DNA of 64,000 nucleotides from Ctena decussata (lineage: Eukaryota > Mollusca > Bivalvia > Lucinida > Lucinidae): NCBI GenBank assembly GCA_963989385.1, contig OZ022508.1, positions 57,203,087 through 57,267,086 of the forward strand. The letters are read 5' to 3'. Positions 53,384 through 62,690 of the stretch are shown piece after piece. How positions within the stretch are numbered: the first letter of the stretch is position 1; the number at the start of each line of letters is the position of its first letter. Both the position numbers and the translations under genes were made by a program. Below the pieces are notes generated by a model. The model worked only from the letters and a program-made list of their open reading frames with translations. It was not told the origin of the DNA and did not search any database.

Positions 53384-53624
53384 AACGGGGGTAATACCAA
53401 TCTGGCTACCTGTGCTTTCGACCGAGTCTGTACTATACAAAGTGGCTTTCGACCGAGAATACGATCGTAAGCATTACCAATAACGGTAAATGGTACTATT
53501 GTTAATGGCTGTTGACCGAGCTTATACTAATGTCGATTGTCTCGGTCGATAGCCACGTTTGCATGTATAGTAATTGACTGACTTGGTCGAAAGCACAGGT
53601 ATGCAAATTGGTATTACCCCCGTG
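53384..53624. mobile_element. 241-bp MITE related to the 7.4-kb unit
   Basis: The ends AACGGGGGTAATACCAAT and ATTGGTATTACCCCCGTG match the 7.4-kb unit's TIR. Inner TTTCGACCGAG / CTCGGTCGA motifs occur in both arms. TTTTC on both sides (53379-53383, 53625-53629) is a 5-bp duplication, the same size as for the large unit. Confidence 0.88.
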
Positions 53625-54402
53625 TTTTCTCATACACCTAACAGAGTTGCCTTTTAGATATACATGTATTTTTTTTTATCTTAAACTTACTCATTGTTGC
53701 TATATTTTAAAATTATATCTGAAGCTGGTAAGTGGAAGTGATTGACTAGCTTTAGTTGTTGTTGTGTTGTCTTTGTGTAAATATTGTTATGACACTAATT
53801 TCTTCTATAATGTTTACGTACTAAATATTTGTGGGAAACCCCGTTTCAACGGCGAGTGCCCAGGGTGGTTCTTCTGTTGTTGTTTCTTGAATATCTGTGT
53901 GCCTGTTGCATGATATTCTTGATGGTCTAGGGAAGTCGGAACAGAACGCTAATCGTGTCAACTTAGATAGCTCATGGCCATACAAAAATATATTTTAATT
54001 TAGGCTAAACTATTTCTTCGCAGATTATCGGAGCCTTTTCTTCATGGAGTATCGAGCCTTCATTCGGCTGTTGTACAGGGTTACCCTTGCTATTCAGAAT
54101 AGCACTTTTCGATCCGGAATTCCGGATTTATTGATATTGCATCGTTTTACCTTTTTTTTTTTTGGTAAATGTTACTCCAACATTTGACATTTTCAGATGG
54201 TGTGTGTGGTTGTGAGAGATGGGGTGTGGCGGTTCATTTGCAAACGGTAATACTTAGTCTGGGAAACACGCACATTTTTAGAGATGTGGTCGCCCTGGAT
54301 ATTTATATTTTCGGTCAAGATCCTGTAACAGATGAGACAGGAAAGTTATCACTGTTTCGTAGATAACATATGGCCAAAGACGAGCTTGTCAAAGAAAATA
54401 GT
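53625..54402. other. No recognisable feature
   Basis: A (GTT)-rich patch at 53757-53768 and 53876-53885. Nothing coding supported. Confidence 0.4.
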
Positions 54403-54731
54403 TGCACCGTAAACAAAAATCCGAAGATTTTACGGTAGAGTACCGGGAACCAGCTGCCAGCCCATTTCCCGTTATTTTTACGGGCGCCCGTAAACATTGG
54501 CGGAATCATCACGCAGAGTAGGGAAGAATAAGACAGGTGTTGTTTTTGTCACGTAGCCCTTCAACACTATAAAGGTATTTTCGAGTGCGGTCAATCAGCA
54601 TAAGTCTACCAAATCAAGATTTCTAAAAAATGTTTTACAGGCAGACGCCAGTAAAATTAACGGGAAATGGACTGGCAGCTGGTTGCCAGGTATTCTACCG
54701 TACAATTTAAGGATTTTTTTTTTACTGTGCA
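54403..54731 (+). mobile_element. Family D MITE, diverged
   Basis: GCACCGTAAACAAAAATCCG to TTTTTTACTGTGC with inner ACCGGGAACCAGCTGCCAGC and TTACGGGCGCCCGTAAA. Confidence 0.8.
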
Positions 54732-54886
54732 TGCTTTTTCCTACGCCATTGCTTACCGTATCCTGGCCTTCCCTATCTATATCCTACATTCCATCAATTC
54801 GACCGTCAGTTTTCAAACACTTCCCGTTCTTTTGTAGCATTTTCAAAAGGGGTTCAATACAACTGATGCCCTGCTCATTTCACTGC

Positions 54887-55205
54887 ACTGCAAAAAATAC
54901 GGTAGATTTTCCGGTAAAATAACTGGCAACCAGCTGCCAGTCCTTTTACCGTTATTTTTACGGGCGCCCGTAAAAATTGCAGGAATCATCAAGCAGAGTG
55001 AGACAGAATAGAGCAGGTGTTGTTTTGGTCAGATAGCCATTCAACAATACAAAGTTATTTTCGAGTGCGCCAAGTTAACACAAAACTTCAATTTCGTGAT
55101 TTCCAACAATGTCTTACAGGCAAACGCCTGTAAAAATAACGGGAAAAGGACTGGCAGCTGGTTTCCAGCTATTCTACCGTAAAATCTACGGAATTTTTTA
55201 CAGTG
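54887..55205 (+). mobile_element. Family D MITE
   Basis: CACTGCAAAAAATACGGTAG to TTTTTTACAGTG; contains AACTGGCAACCAGCTGCCAG and TTACGGGCGCCCGTAAA palindromes. Confidence 0.9.
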
Positions 55206-55249
55206 TGGAACGACTTTTTTGTTTTGTTTTATTACTTATTTAAAATAGG

Positions 55250-55416
55250 GTTGAAGGGCTATCTGACCAAAACAATACCTGTCTTATTCTTCCCTGCTCC
55301 GCGTGATGATTCCGCCAATGTTTACGGGCGCCCGTAAAAAATAACGGGGAATGGACTGGCAGCTGATTTGCCTGGTATTCTCCAGTAAAATTCACGTATT
55401 ATTGTTCTACAGTGTA
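55250..55416 (-). mobile_element. Family D MITE, half copy
   Basis: TTGAAGGGCTATCTGACCAA onward in reverse order to TGTTCTACAGTG. The other end is missing. Confidence 0.75.
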
Positions 55417-55597
55417 GTTGAATTTGCTCCCTCCACACTCATAATAGTGAGGTTCAAATCTGACACAGAAGGGCAAGTACCTGTCCGCAAAAAAACGCCG
55501 TATAATACATGCTAGAAAGGCGTGTACATGTACATGTGCTTATCAGTCTGTCGGAGAGAAACAGCTTGACACTTTGTCTTTCCACGTCAGCGTGCGT

Positions 55598-55919
55598 ACA
55601 CTGTAAAAAATAACTGTAGATTTTACGGTAGAATAACTGGAAACCAGCTGCCAGTCCTTTTCCCGTTATTTTTACGGGCGTTTGCCTGTAGGACATTGTT
55701 GAAAATCACAAAATGGAAGTTTTATGTTAACTGGCCGCACTCGAAAATAACTCTGCATTGATGAAGGGCTATCTGGCCAAAACGACACCTGCTCTATTCT
55801 GCTCCACTCTGCTTTATGATTCTTGCAATTTTTACGGGCGCCCGTAAAAATAACGGTAAAATGACTGGCAGCTGGTTGCCAGTTATTTTACCGTAAAAAC
55901 AACGGATTTTTTTACAGTG
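55598..55919 (-). mobile_element. Family D MITE
   Basis: CACTGTAAAAAATAACTGTA to TTTTTTTACAGTG, flanked by TA on both sides. The middle is reversed relative to 54887. Confidence 0.9.
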
Positions 55920-56034
55920 TACGTGGTCATGCACATACCTTTTTATAGTTGTAAGTTTGTGCAAGCGTTCATTTGTCATGCGCGCAGCGTTTTGTTGGTT
56001 ATTTTGTATTTAACGGATCTTTGACACGGTAATT

Positions 56035-56960
56035 CAGCCTCTTTCGAGCCGTCTCCCAGGAAGAAAATAGATAATGATAGAGGAGAGAAAAATGTTCAAA
56101 CTACCCACACCCGCACTTTATGCATGAACAATAGGCCCTAGCCCTTCTATTATCCAAATTAGTTGGACACCCCGGCACTGAAAGTCACCCAGAACCATCG
56201 CCCGACCATTACCACCCCCATGCAGGGAGCCGTGGGCTCAACTCCCATCGGGACACATCTATTTAACTTCTCCAGTGTCGCTTAACCCAAAAGTTTGAAA
56301 GAAAAGAGATGATGGGCAAGTCTCGGCAGGCAACTAGCATCCCCCTATTGTCGCATTCCGCGGATCACATTAGCTGCAGAATCAGGTAAGAGACGCCTAC
56401 GTATTAACTCACACAGGCGTCCCCCATCGAGCCACCCCAGCCCCTGTGTCTCGAGAAAAGCGACAGACAAGGGCATCAGGAAAGAGATGTTCGATGCAGC
56501 AAGAACCCGCAAAAAAGCCAAAACAGTTCAAAAGAATGGAAGCCAAACTCAGCTAAGATTCTTGTCGCTATGACGTGTTTGTCTTGCACTGCAAAAAAAA
56601 ACGGTAGATTTTACGGTAAAATAACTGGCAACCAGCTGCCAGTCCTTTTACCGTTATTTTACGGGCGCCCGTAAAAATTGCAGGAATCATCAAGCAGAGT
56701 GGGACAGAATAGAGCAGGTGTCGTTTTGGCCAAATAGCCCTTCAACAATACAAAGTTATTTTCGAGTGCGCCAAGTTAACATAAAACTGCCATTTCGTGA
56801 TTTTCAACAATGTCTTACAGGCAAAAAGCCCGTAAAAATAACGGGAAAAGGACTGGCAGCTGGTTTCCAGTTATTCTACTGTAAAATCTACAGATTTTTT
56901 TTACAGTCTGGTTTTAGAAGAATTTAAAAATTTTACCAGATAACATACAGGATAAACAAA
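56035..56960 (+). repeat. Family G dispersed repeat, longest copy
   Basis: Carries the segments seen separately at 3145-3335 and 13550-13870, and resumes after the family D MITE at 56586-56908 (TTTTACCAGATA). No intact frame. Possibly the decayed untranslated part of a larger element. Confidence 0.6.
56586..56908 (+). mobile_element. Family D MITE nested in family G
   Basis: CACTGCAAAAAAAAACGGTA to TTTTTTTACAGT. Flanking family G sequence aligns across the insertion with 13815-13870. Confidence 0.88.
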
Positions 56961-57027
56961 TGAAACGGCGAAACAATGCAATTAAAACAATTACACCGTT
57001 CCAGTGTAAACGTTTGAACATCCCCCG

Positions 57028-57067
57028 CGTTTGGCGCGACGTTACGTGACGTTAGTGGCGCCAAACG
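57028..57067. repeat. GC-rich palindrome with TTTGGCGC arms
   Basis: CGTTTGGCGCGACGTTACGT faces GACGTTAGTGGCGCCAAACG. TTTGGCGC/GGCGCCAAA matches the known E2F-type site. Confidence 0.7.
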
Positions 57068-57475
57068 TTTCATTTTACTCTCCTCACATGACGTAATCAA
57101 AAATAACAACCCTTCAAAAGTCGATTTTGGCGTCTAGAAAAGCAACAATTTATATATTTATGAAACGACGGACTATTTTATAAAAAAACATTATGTTTTC
57201 AATTATTTTTACGGAATTTTGGGACCGAATCACTCACACTATTTGGCACAGAACATGTTAAAATCACTAAAGTTGTATTTGATTAGAGTGGTAAGTGATT
57301 TATCGGAAGCCAGAGTTATGAAGTGTCCTGTCATGACAAAGACTTTTATCCGTGTTCAGTGGGGTTAGGCTGCTCCTGTCCTGGGGTTATACAGAGAAAA
57401 AATAAATGTGGAAAAATTGGTGTGTGAAAAAGGTTTGCAGTGGTGGGGTATCACGCAGTCATTTGCGATGCTTTT

Positions 57476-57506
57476 ATTATTAATAATAATAATAATAATA
57501 ATGATA

Positions 57507-57538
<32 letters not shown>

Positions 57539-57556
57539 TACTATTATCATTATTAT
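57476..57556 (+). repeat. (TAA)n/(TTA)n palindromic microsatellite
   Basis: AATAAT units switch to ATTATT units around GATAATCATTATC, giving a foldable tract of ~80 bp. Confidence 0.9.
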
Positions 57557-57828
57557 GTATCTAGATTATCATGCTACCGGCTCACATTTCGAATTCGAAT
57601 TTGAATATGCAGATTCTTTAATTTACATTTATATTCTGTCATCGTTCGTTAGAAGCTGGCGAAGCACATAGCCTTTAGGAAAACGCTGAAAATAAATTCC
57701 TCGTAAATCCGTTTTATTTGTTGTTTCATCTGTTACATGCAGATAAAATATCTGAGCGCAAAAAAAAAACATTCAACAGGCTGAGAACCCGTAAAAATCT
57801 AGTTAGACCCTTTATTTGCCTGACATTT

Positions 57829-58214
57829 GAGCCGCGACACGAGAAAACCAACAAAGTGGCTGTGCGCCCAGCGCAGACTCAGATTAGCCTGGGCATCCGC
57901 CCAGTCTGATCAAAGTCTTCGCTGTCCGCATGGAGGTAGCTTAGACCTTTAGCTACCCTACAAGCGCTAAGCGGAGACTCTGATTAGACTGGGGGGGATG
58001 CCCAGCCTGGGTTCGAGGTTATAAAACTTGAGAATGATCTCAAACTCAAAATAAAGCACACTGATTGGCTGCTTCCGAGCATGTGCTCGGAAGCAGCCAA
58101 TCAGTGTGCTTTATTTTGAGTTTGAGAATGTACTCAAGTTTTATAACCTCGGGGCCTGATCTGAGTCTTTGCTGGGCGCACAACCACTTTGTTGGTTTTG
58201 CCTTGTCGCGGATC
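57829..58214 (+). mobile_element. Family A MITE interrupted by a nested element
   Basis: GAGCCGCGACACGAGAAAAC to TTTTGCCTTGTCGCGGATC, ATTT on both sides. The right arm GATGCCCAG/CTGATCTGAG is split by 58010-58154. Confidence 0.9.
58010..58154. mobile_element. Family C-ended hairpin nested in family A
   Basis: Ends GTTCGAGGTTATAAAACTTG and CAAGTTTTATAACCTCGGGG, as in family C, but the middle is a different near-perfect palindrome (AAAATAAAGCACACTGATTG / CAATCAGTGTGCTTTATTTT) around GAGCATGTGCTC. CCTG lies on both sides. Confidence 0.88.
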
Positions 58215-58476
58215 ATTTTTCATGGTCATAAAAGAGTAAAAACTGACTTCTCACTTTTACTTACGGCTACATTTTATTGCATTTGCATGGGAAGCACATT
58301 TAGCTCTATTCATAAAACTGACAAAATAGGGATATTTTGTGTACTTTGACTGTTGTTTGTCGATATTTCTTATTTTAAACATTTGAATTCTCAGTGACAT
58401 ACAACTGATCTTGCCGGACCCAATGCGTATTGGAACTTAGAATCCAGTGTGTATGAGTTTGTCATACATGTAACAT

Positions 58477-58863
58477 TACACTGTAAAAAATGTGTTTAGA
58501 ATCAATGCAAAAAATGCAGTCCGATTTTTTATGTGTTTAAATCGTAACATGTTCAATTTGCAACATGTTTAGGTTTATGTGTAGAAATTAAACATGTAGT
58601 AAAAAAAACTGGTTATATTCACCTTTTATATTGAAAATTTCCTCTGTCAACATTTTCGTCTCTTTTTTTCGTTCTTCAACGGGGAAAAGAGAGAATGGAT
58701 TCATCCGAAACGCGTAACAGAACAAAACGTGTTTAGCAGACTTTGTCCGGGAAAATAATAGAAAAGGCGTACATGTTTAGCTATATGACATATTCCTAAA
58801 CATGTTTACACCTAAACATGTAACCACTTGTGTTTTATAGCTAAGCGCGATTTTTACAGTGTA
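58477..58863. mobile_element. ~387-bp element with CACTGTAAAAA ends, unrelated middle
   Basis: CACTGTAAAAAATGTGTTTA to GCGATTTTTACAGTG, TA on both sides. The middle has repeated AACATGTTTAGG / CCTAAACATG motifs in both orientations. Ends equal those of family D. Confidence 0.75.
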
Positions 58864-60066
58864 GGCAATCCATGTGCCGTAGCGGTAGCTGATAACTCCA
58901 TGAAAAAATATATGCTCCTGGTAGTACATAAAAGACTATCCTTCCATTCAAAGTTTGTCGACAGGCCATCAGAACGGACTTCCAGACATTAATAAATAGA
59001 GATTGCTGCATTCAAAACCACAGTGCTTCTTACATGCCATGTTATATCATATGTATGGCATGCAAGATGTATGTATGCATCTCCAAATTTTTTCCAGCAT
59101 TTTTGCAAAGGAGCCTTAACAATATGTGACTCTGGACGACCAAGCCCTTCAAACAGGTTCTACACTTAAAGGAAAGAATTTGCAATTTCTTTTCTTTAAA
59201 AGTTGATCTCATTGCGAAGGGAGGCAAAAATTGAATTGACAGAGTTCCCCTTGACCCTATACCCATTCACCTTAAAGTCTGCATCCTCTTAACTACATAC
59301 CTGCATTCATCAAACCTTAAATTAAGGTGCTTCATGGGATATCTTTCTGGGACGCTGAAATAATTTCCTTTGACCGATTGAATCTGTAAATTCTTACGTC
59401 TGCCTGACGCCTATATCATTTGAAGCTGACCAGAGCTGCTTCTTTATACCCAAATGAAGAGCCAATGGATGCTTCATGAATGTTTTGCAGTGCATATCAA
59501 TTAATCCTCGTAACAACGAATTTGCTATCAAAACATCATAATATTCCATTAAGTATGCAATGATATTGTGGATGTTCCTCGAAATTCTCCTAAATATTGC
59601 ATTTTGCACCACAATATCACTTTAAACGGCATATTATTTCAAAAAGCAGGAGAAGGTTCTGGTGACCTTTCTGATATCATAGATGTCGTGTTAATGTAAT
59701 AAGGTGTTACATTGTTCCTGGCCACTAGTTTTCGCCCTTAAACACAAATCCAGACATGAATATTTATCATTTTTAGAACCCAGCCATCAGCAATCCTGCG
59801 GCCCAGTCTGAACTACATTTTATCGCAGCTACCAGAAATTTTACTATCAGCTTGCTTTGTTGATAACTCATAACCTTCTTTCAGCACATAAGAAAAAGTA
59901 TTTGAGAATTTTGCTTGTACATTGCTTTGTATGTCGCCCTCTGAGATTTGGAGTTGTTGTTTTTTCTTATTTCCTAATTATGTTGTTGTGAAGTGTTGTC
60001 TCTTTTATTCAAAGATGTCATATCAAGGATGACACCAAGATATAACAAGGCATCGCAGGCGATACA
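58864..60066. other. One family J copy, otherwise unrecognised
   Basis: 59150-59235 contains TTCTACACTTAAAGGAAAGA, ATTTCTTTTCTTTAAAAGTT, GAAGGGAGGCAAAAATTG. No supported gene. Confidence 0.45.
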
Positions 60067-61724
60067 AATCCCCTCACACAAGACTACTTGCTCGAGATAT
60101 TGTCATACCCTACATTTGTGTGAAGTTATGTCAAAATCCGTTGAGAAATGTAGGCCCTAGAGCGATGACAAAGTTTTTCTAAAAATAGCCACAGTGACCT
60201 TGACCTTGGGCACAGCACCTTGAAAGTCGAACTTGCTTAAGATATTGTCATGCCCTACATTTGTGTGATGTTATTTCAAAATCCGTTGAGAAATATAGGC
60301 ACTAGAGCCCTGACAAAGTTTTTCTTAAAAATAGCCACAGTGACCTTGACCTTGGGCGCAGCACCCTGAAAGTCGAACTTGCTTGAGATATTGTCATGCC
60401 CTACACTTGTGTGAAGTAATTTCAAAATCCGTTGAGAAATGTAGGCGCTAGAGGGCTGACAAAGTTTTTCTAAAATAGCTACAGTGACCTTGACCTTGGG
60501 CGCAGCACCCTGAAAGTCGAACTTGCTCGAGATATTGTCATGCCCTACACTTGTGTGAAGTAATTTCAAAATCCGTTGAGAAATGTAGGCGCTAGAGCGC
60601 TGACAAAGTTTTTCTAAAAATAGCTACAGTGACCTTGACCTTGGGTGCAGCACCCTGAGAGTCGAACTTGCTCGAGATATTGTCATGCCCTACATTTGTG
60701 TGAAGTTATGTCAAAATCCGTTCAGAAATGTAGGCGCTAGAGCGCTGACAATGTTTTTCTAAAAATAGCTACAGTGACCTTGACCTTGGGCACAGCACCC
60801 TGAAAGTCGAACTTGCTCGAGATATTGTCATGCCCTACATTTGTGTGAAGTTATTTTAAAATCCATTGAGAAATGAAGGGGCTAGAGCGCTGACAAAGTT
60901 TTTCTAAAAATAGCCACAGTGACCTTGACCTTGGGGGCAGCACCCTGAAAGTCGAACTTGCTCGAGATATTGTCATGCCCTACACTTGTGTGAAGTAATT
61001 TCAAAATCCATCGAGAAATGTAGGCGCTAGAGCGCTGACAAAGTTTTTCTAAAAATAGCCACAGTGACCTTGACCTTGAGCGCAGCACCCTGAAAGTCAA
61101 ACTTGCTCGAGATATTGTCATGCCCTACACTTGTGTGAAGTTATTTCAAAATCCATTGAGAAATTAAGGCGCTAGAGCGCTGACAAAGTTTTTCTAAAAA
61201 TAGCCACAGTGACCTTGACCTTGAGTGCAGCACCCTGAAAGTCGAACTTGCTCGAGATATTGTCATGCCCTACACTTGTGTGAAGTTATTTCAAAATCCA
61301 TTGAGAAATTAAGGCGCTAGAGCGCTGACAAAGTTTTTCTAAAAATAGCTACAGTGACCTTGACCTTGGGCGCAGCACCCTGAAAGTCAAACTTGCTCGA
61401 GATATTGTCATGCCCTACACTTGTGTGAAGTTATTTCAAAATCCATTGAGAAATGAAGGCCCTAGAGCGCTGACAAAGTTTTTCTAAAAATAGCCACAGT
61501 GACCTTGACCTTGGGCGCAGCACCCTGAAAGTCGAACTTGCTCGAGATATTGTCATGCCCTACACTTGTGTGAAGTTATTTCAAAATCCGTTGAGAAATG
61601 AAGGTGCTAGAGCGCTGACAAAAGGTGAACATACGTACGTACGTACGTACGTACTTACGTACGTACGTACTTACGTACGGGACAAAACCTATATCCCCTC
61701 ACCACTTCGTGGTGTGAGGGGATA
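60067..61724 (+). mobile_element. 145-bp tandem array plus ACGT microsatellite between inverted ends
   Basis: Starts ATCCCCTCACAC and ends GTGTGAGGGGAT. Units start GAGATATTGTCATGCCCTAC at 60094, 60239, 60385, 60529, 60674, 60819, 60964, 61109, 61254, 61399 and 61544 (last one partial), a 145-bp period. Each carries GTGACCTTGACCTTGGGC. The array is followed by (ACGT)n at 61631-61679 and a short hairpin CACCACTTCGTGGTG. The order left end, tandem core, tetranucleotide tract, right end recalls the pearl / non-autonomous Helitron-type elements described in bivalves (from memory). Confidence 0.85.
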
Positions 61725-62044
61725 ATTACAAAAGGAGAATTCCGAAATTATCATAAACATTTGGATTTCTTTACTCATGACTCTCAAGGGGAATCGGTAC
61801 ACTTTCAGACACTAACATTTTTACCTCTTTTCTAAATGGGGTCAACTCTTAAAGGAATTAATCGGTTCCTCTAGGCTGCATTATATCCTTAAAGAATAGG
61901 CCTTATTTTAAAAGGGTTTCGCTTTCTAGGGAAGCAAATGTGGATTCACGGAAGTTGATTCCTTTTGTAACAATTTTAGAAAGAGAAAAAAACGTGGAGG
62001 TGTACCCTTATGTTTTAATAACATTTTAAATTGAACAGCTTAAT
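61725..62044. other. Family J element (61797-61945) and unrecognised flank
   Basis: GGGGTCAACTCTTAAAGGAA, TTCCTCTAGGCTGC, ATCCTTAAAGAATAGGCC, then TTCGCTTTCTAGGGAAGC. Confidence 0.5.
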
Positions 62045-62130
62045 TCATCTCTTCAACAATGTGTCAAAAGCCCAGATCATGAATTTGCTCCTTGGGAGCA
62101 AATTCGTGATCAGGGCGATTGACACATCGC
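62045..62130. repeat. Hairpin element
   Basis: AATGTGTCAAAAGCCCAGAT, CATGAATTTGCTCC pair with GGGAGCAAATTCGTG, ATCAGGGCGATTGACACAT. Confidence 0.7.
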
Positions 62131-62198
62131 CTAATTTGGGTCCACACAACTAGTCAGGCGCTTCTGCTGAATGTTTAGAAAGATTACGGTACGTTGCA

Positions 62199-62302
62199 AG
62201 AGAGACAATAAAAAAGTTAACATTTCTTTTTCTTTTTATGGCCAGTTCTCAGAGAGACAATAAAAAAGTTAACATTTCTTTTTCTTTTTATGGCCAGTTC
62301 TC
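62199..62302 (+). repeat. 52-bp perfect tandem duplication
   Basis: AGAGAGACAATAAAAAAGTT...TATGGCCAGTTCTC occurs twice back to back (62199-62250, 62251-62302). Confidence 0.92.
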
Positions 62303-62469
62303 ATAATGATGTTTCCCAGGAGGTTCAAGACTCGCACCTCCTGGCAACAGAGCCCAGGCCCGGATCTACACCACAACTAGCTGGCGGGGCTATCTCTGGA
62401 CAACTGGCGGGGCATATGGCCATAATCAGGGATTCAGATAAAATAAAGTATTCAATGAAAAATTACCTT

Positions 62470-62690
62470 TAAACGTATATGTTATGGTATCTCATTGGAA
62501 TCGCCTCGCCGAGGCGATTCCAATGAGATGTCACAACATATATTTCTGTCTAACCTAATGGAATAGCATCTCAAAGTATCAGCAGGTGCTACTTATTACC
62601 TACTGTACGTTCCTGCATTATATTGGACGCAGAGCCCCAGGTGGCGGGGCTTAAGCCCGAAAGCCCACCCCCTGGATCCGGGGTTGGAGC
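62470..62690. repeat. Family M hairpin and companion segment
   Basis: GGTATCTCATTGGAATCGCC and CGCCGAGGCGATTCCAATGA form a near-perfect hairpin. AAAGCCCACCCCCTGGATCC matches the inverse of 49150-49185. Confidence 0.7.

Noticed and set aside
55454..55696. 80-codon minus frame (SYRQTPVKITGKGLAAGFQL)
   Set aside because: Recurs in several family D MITE copies only because the repeat itself recurs.
60067..61724. CRISPR-like regular repeat array
   Set aside because: Units are contiguous 145-bp copies without unique spacers, in a eukaryotic repeat context.
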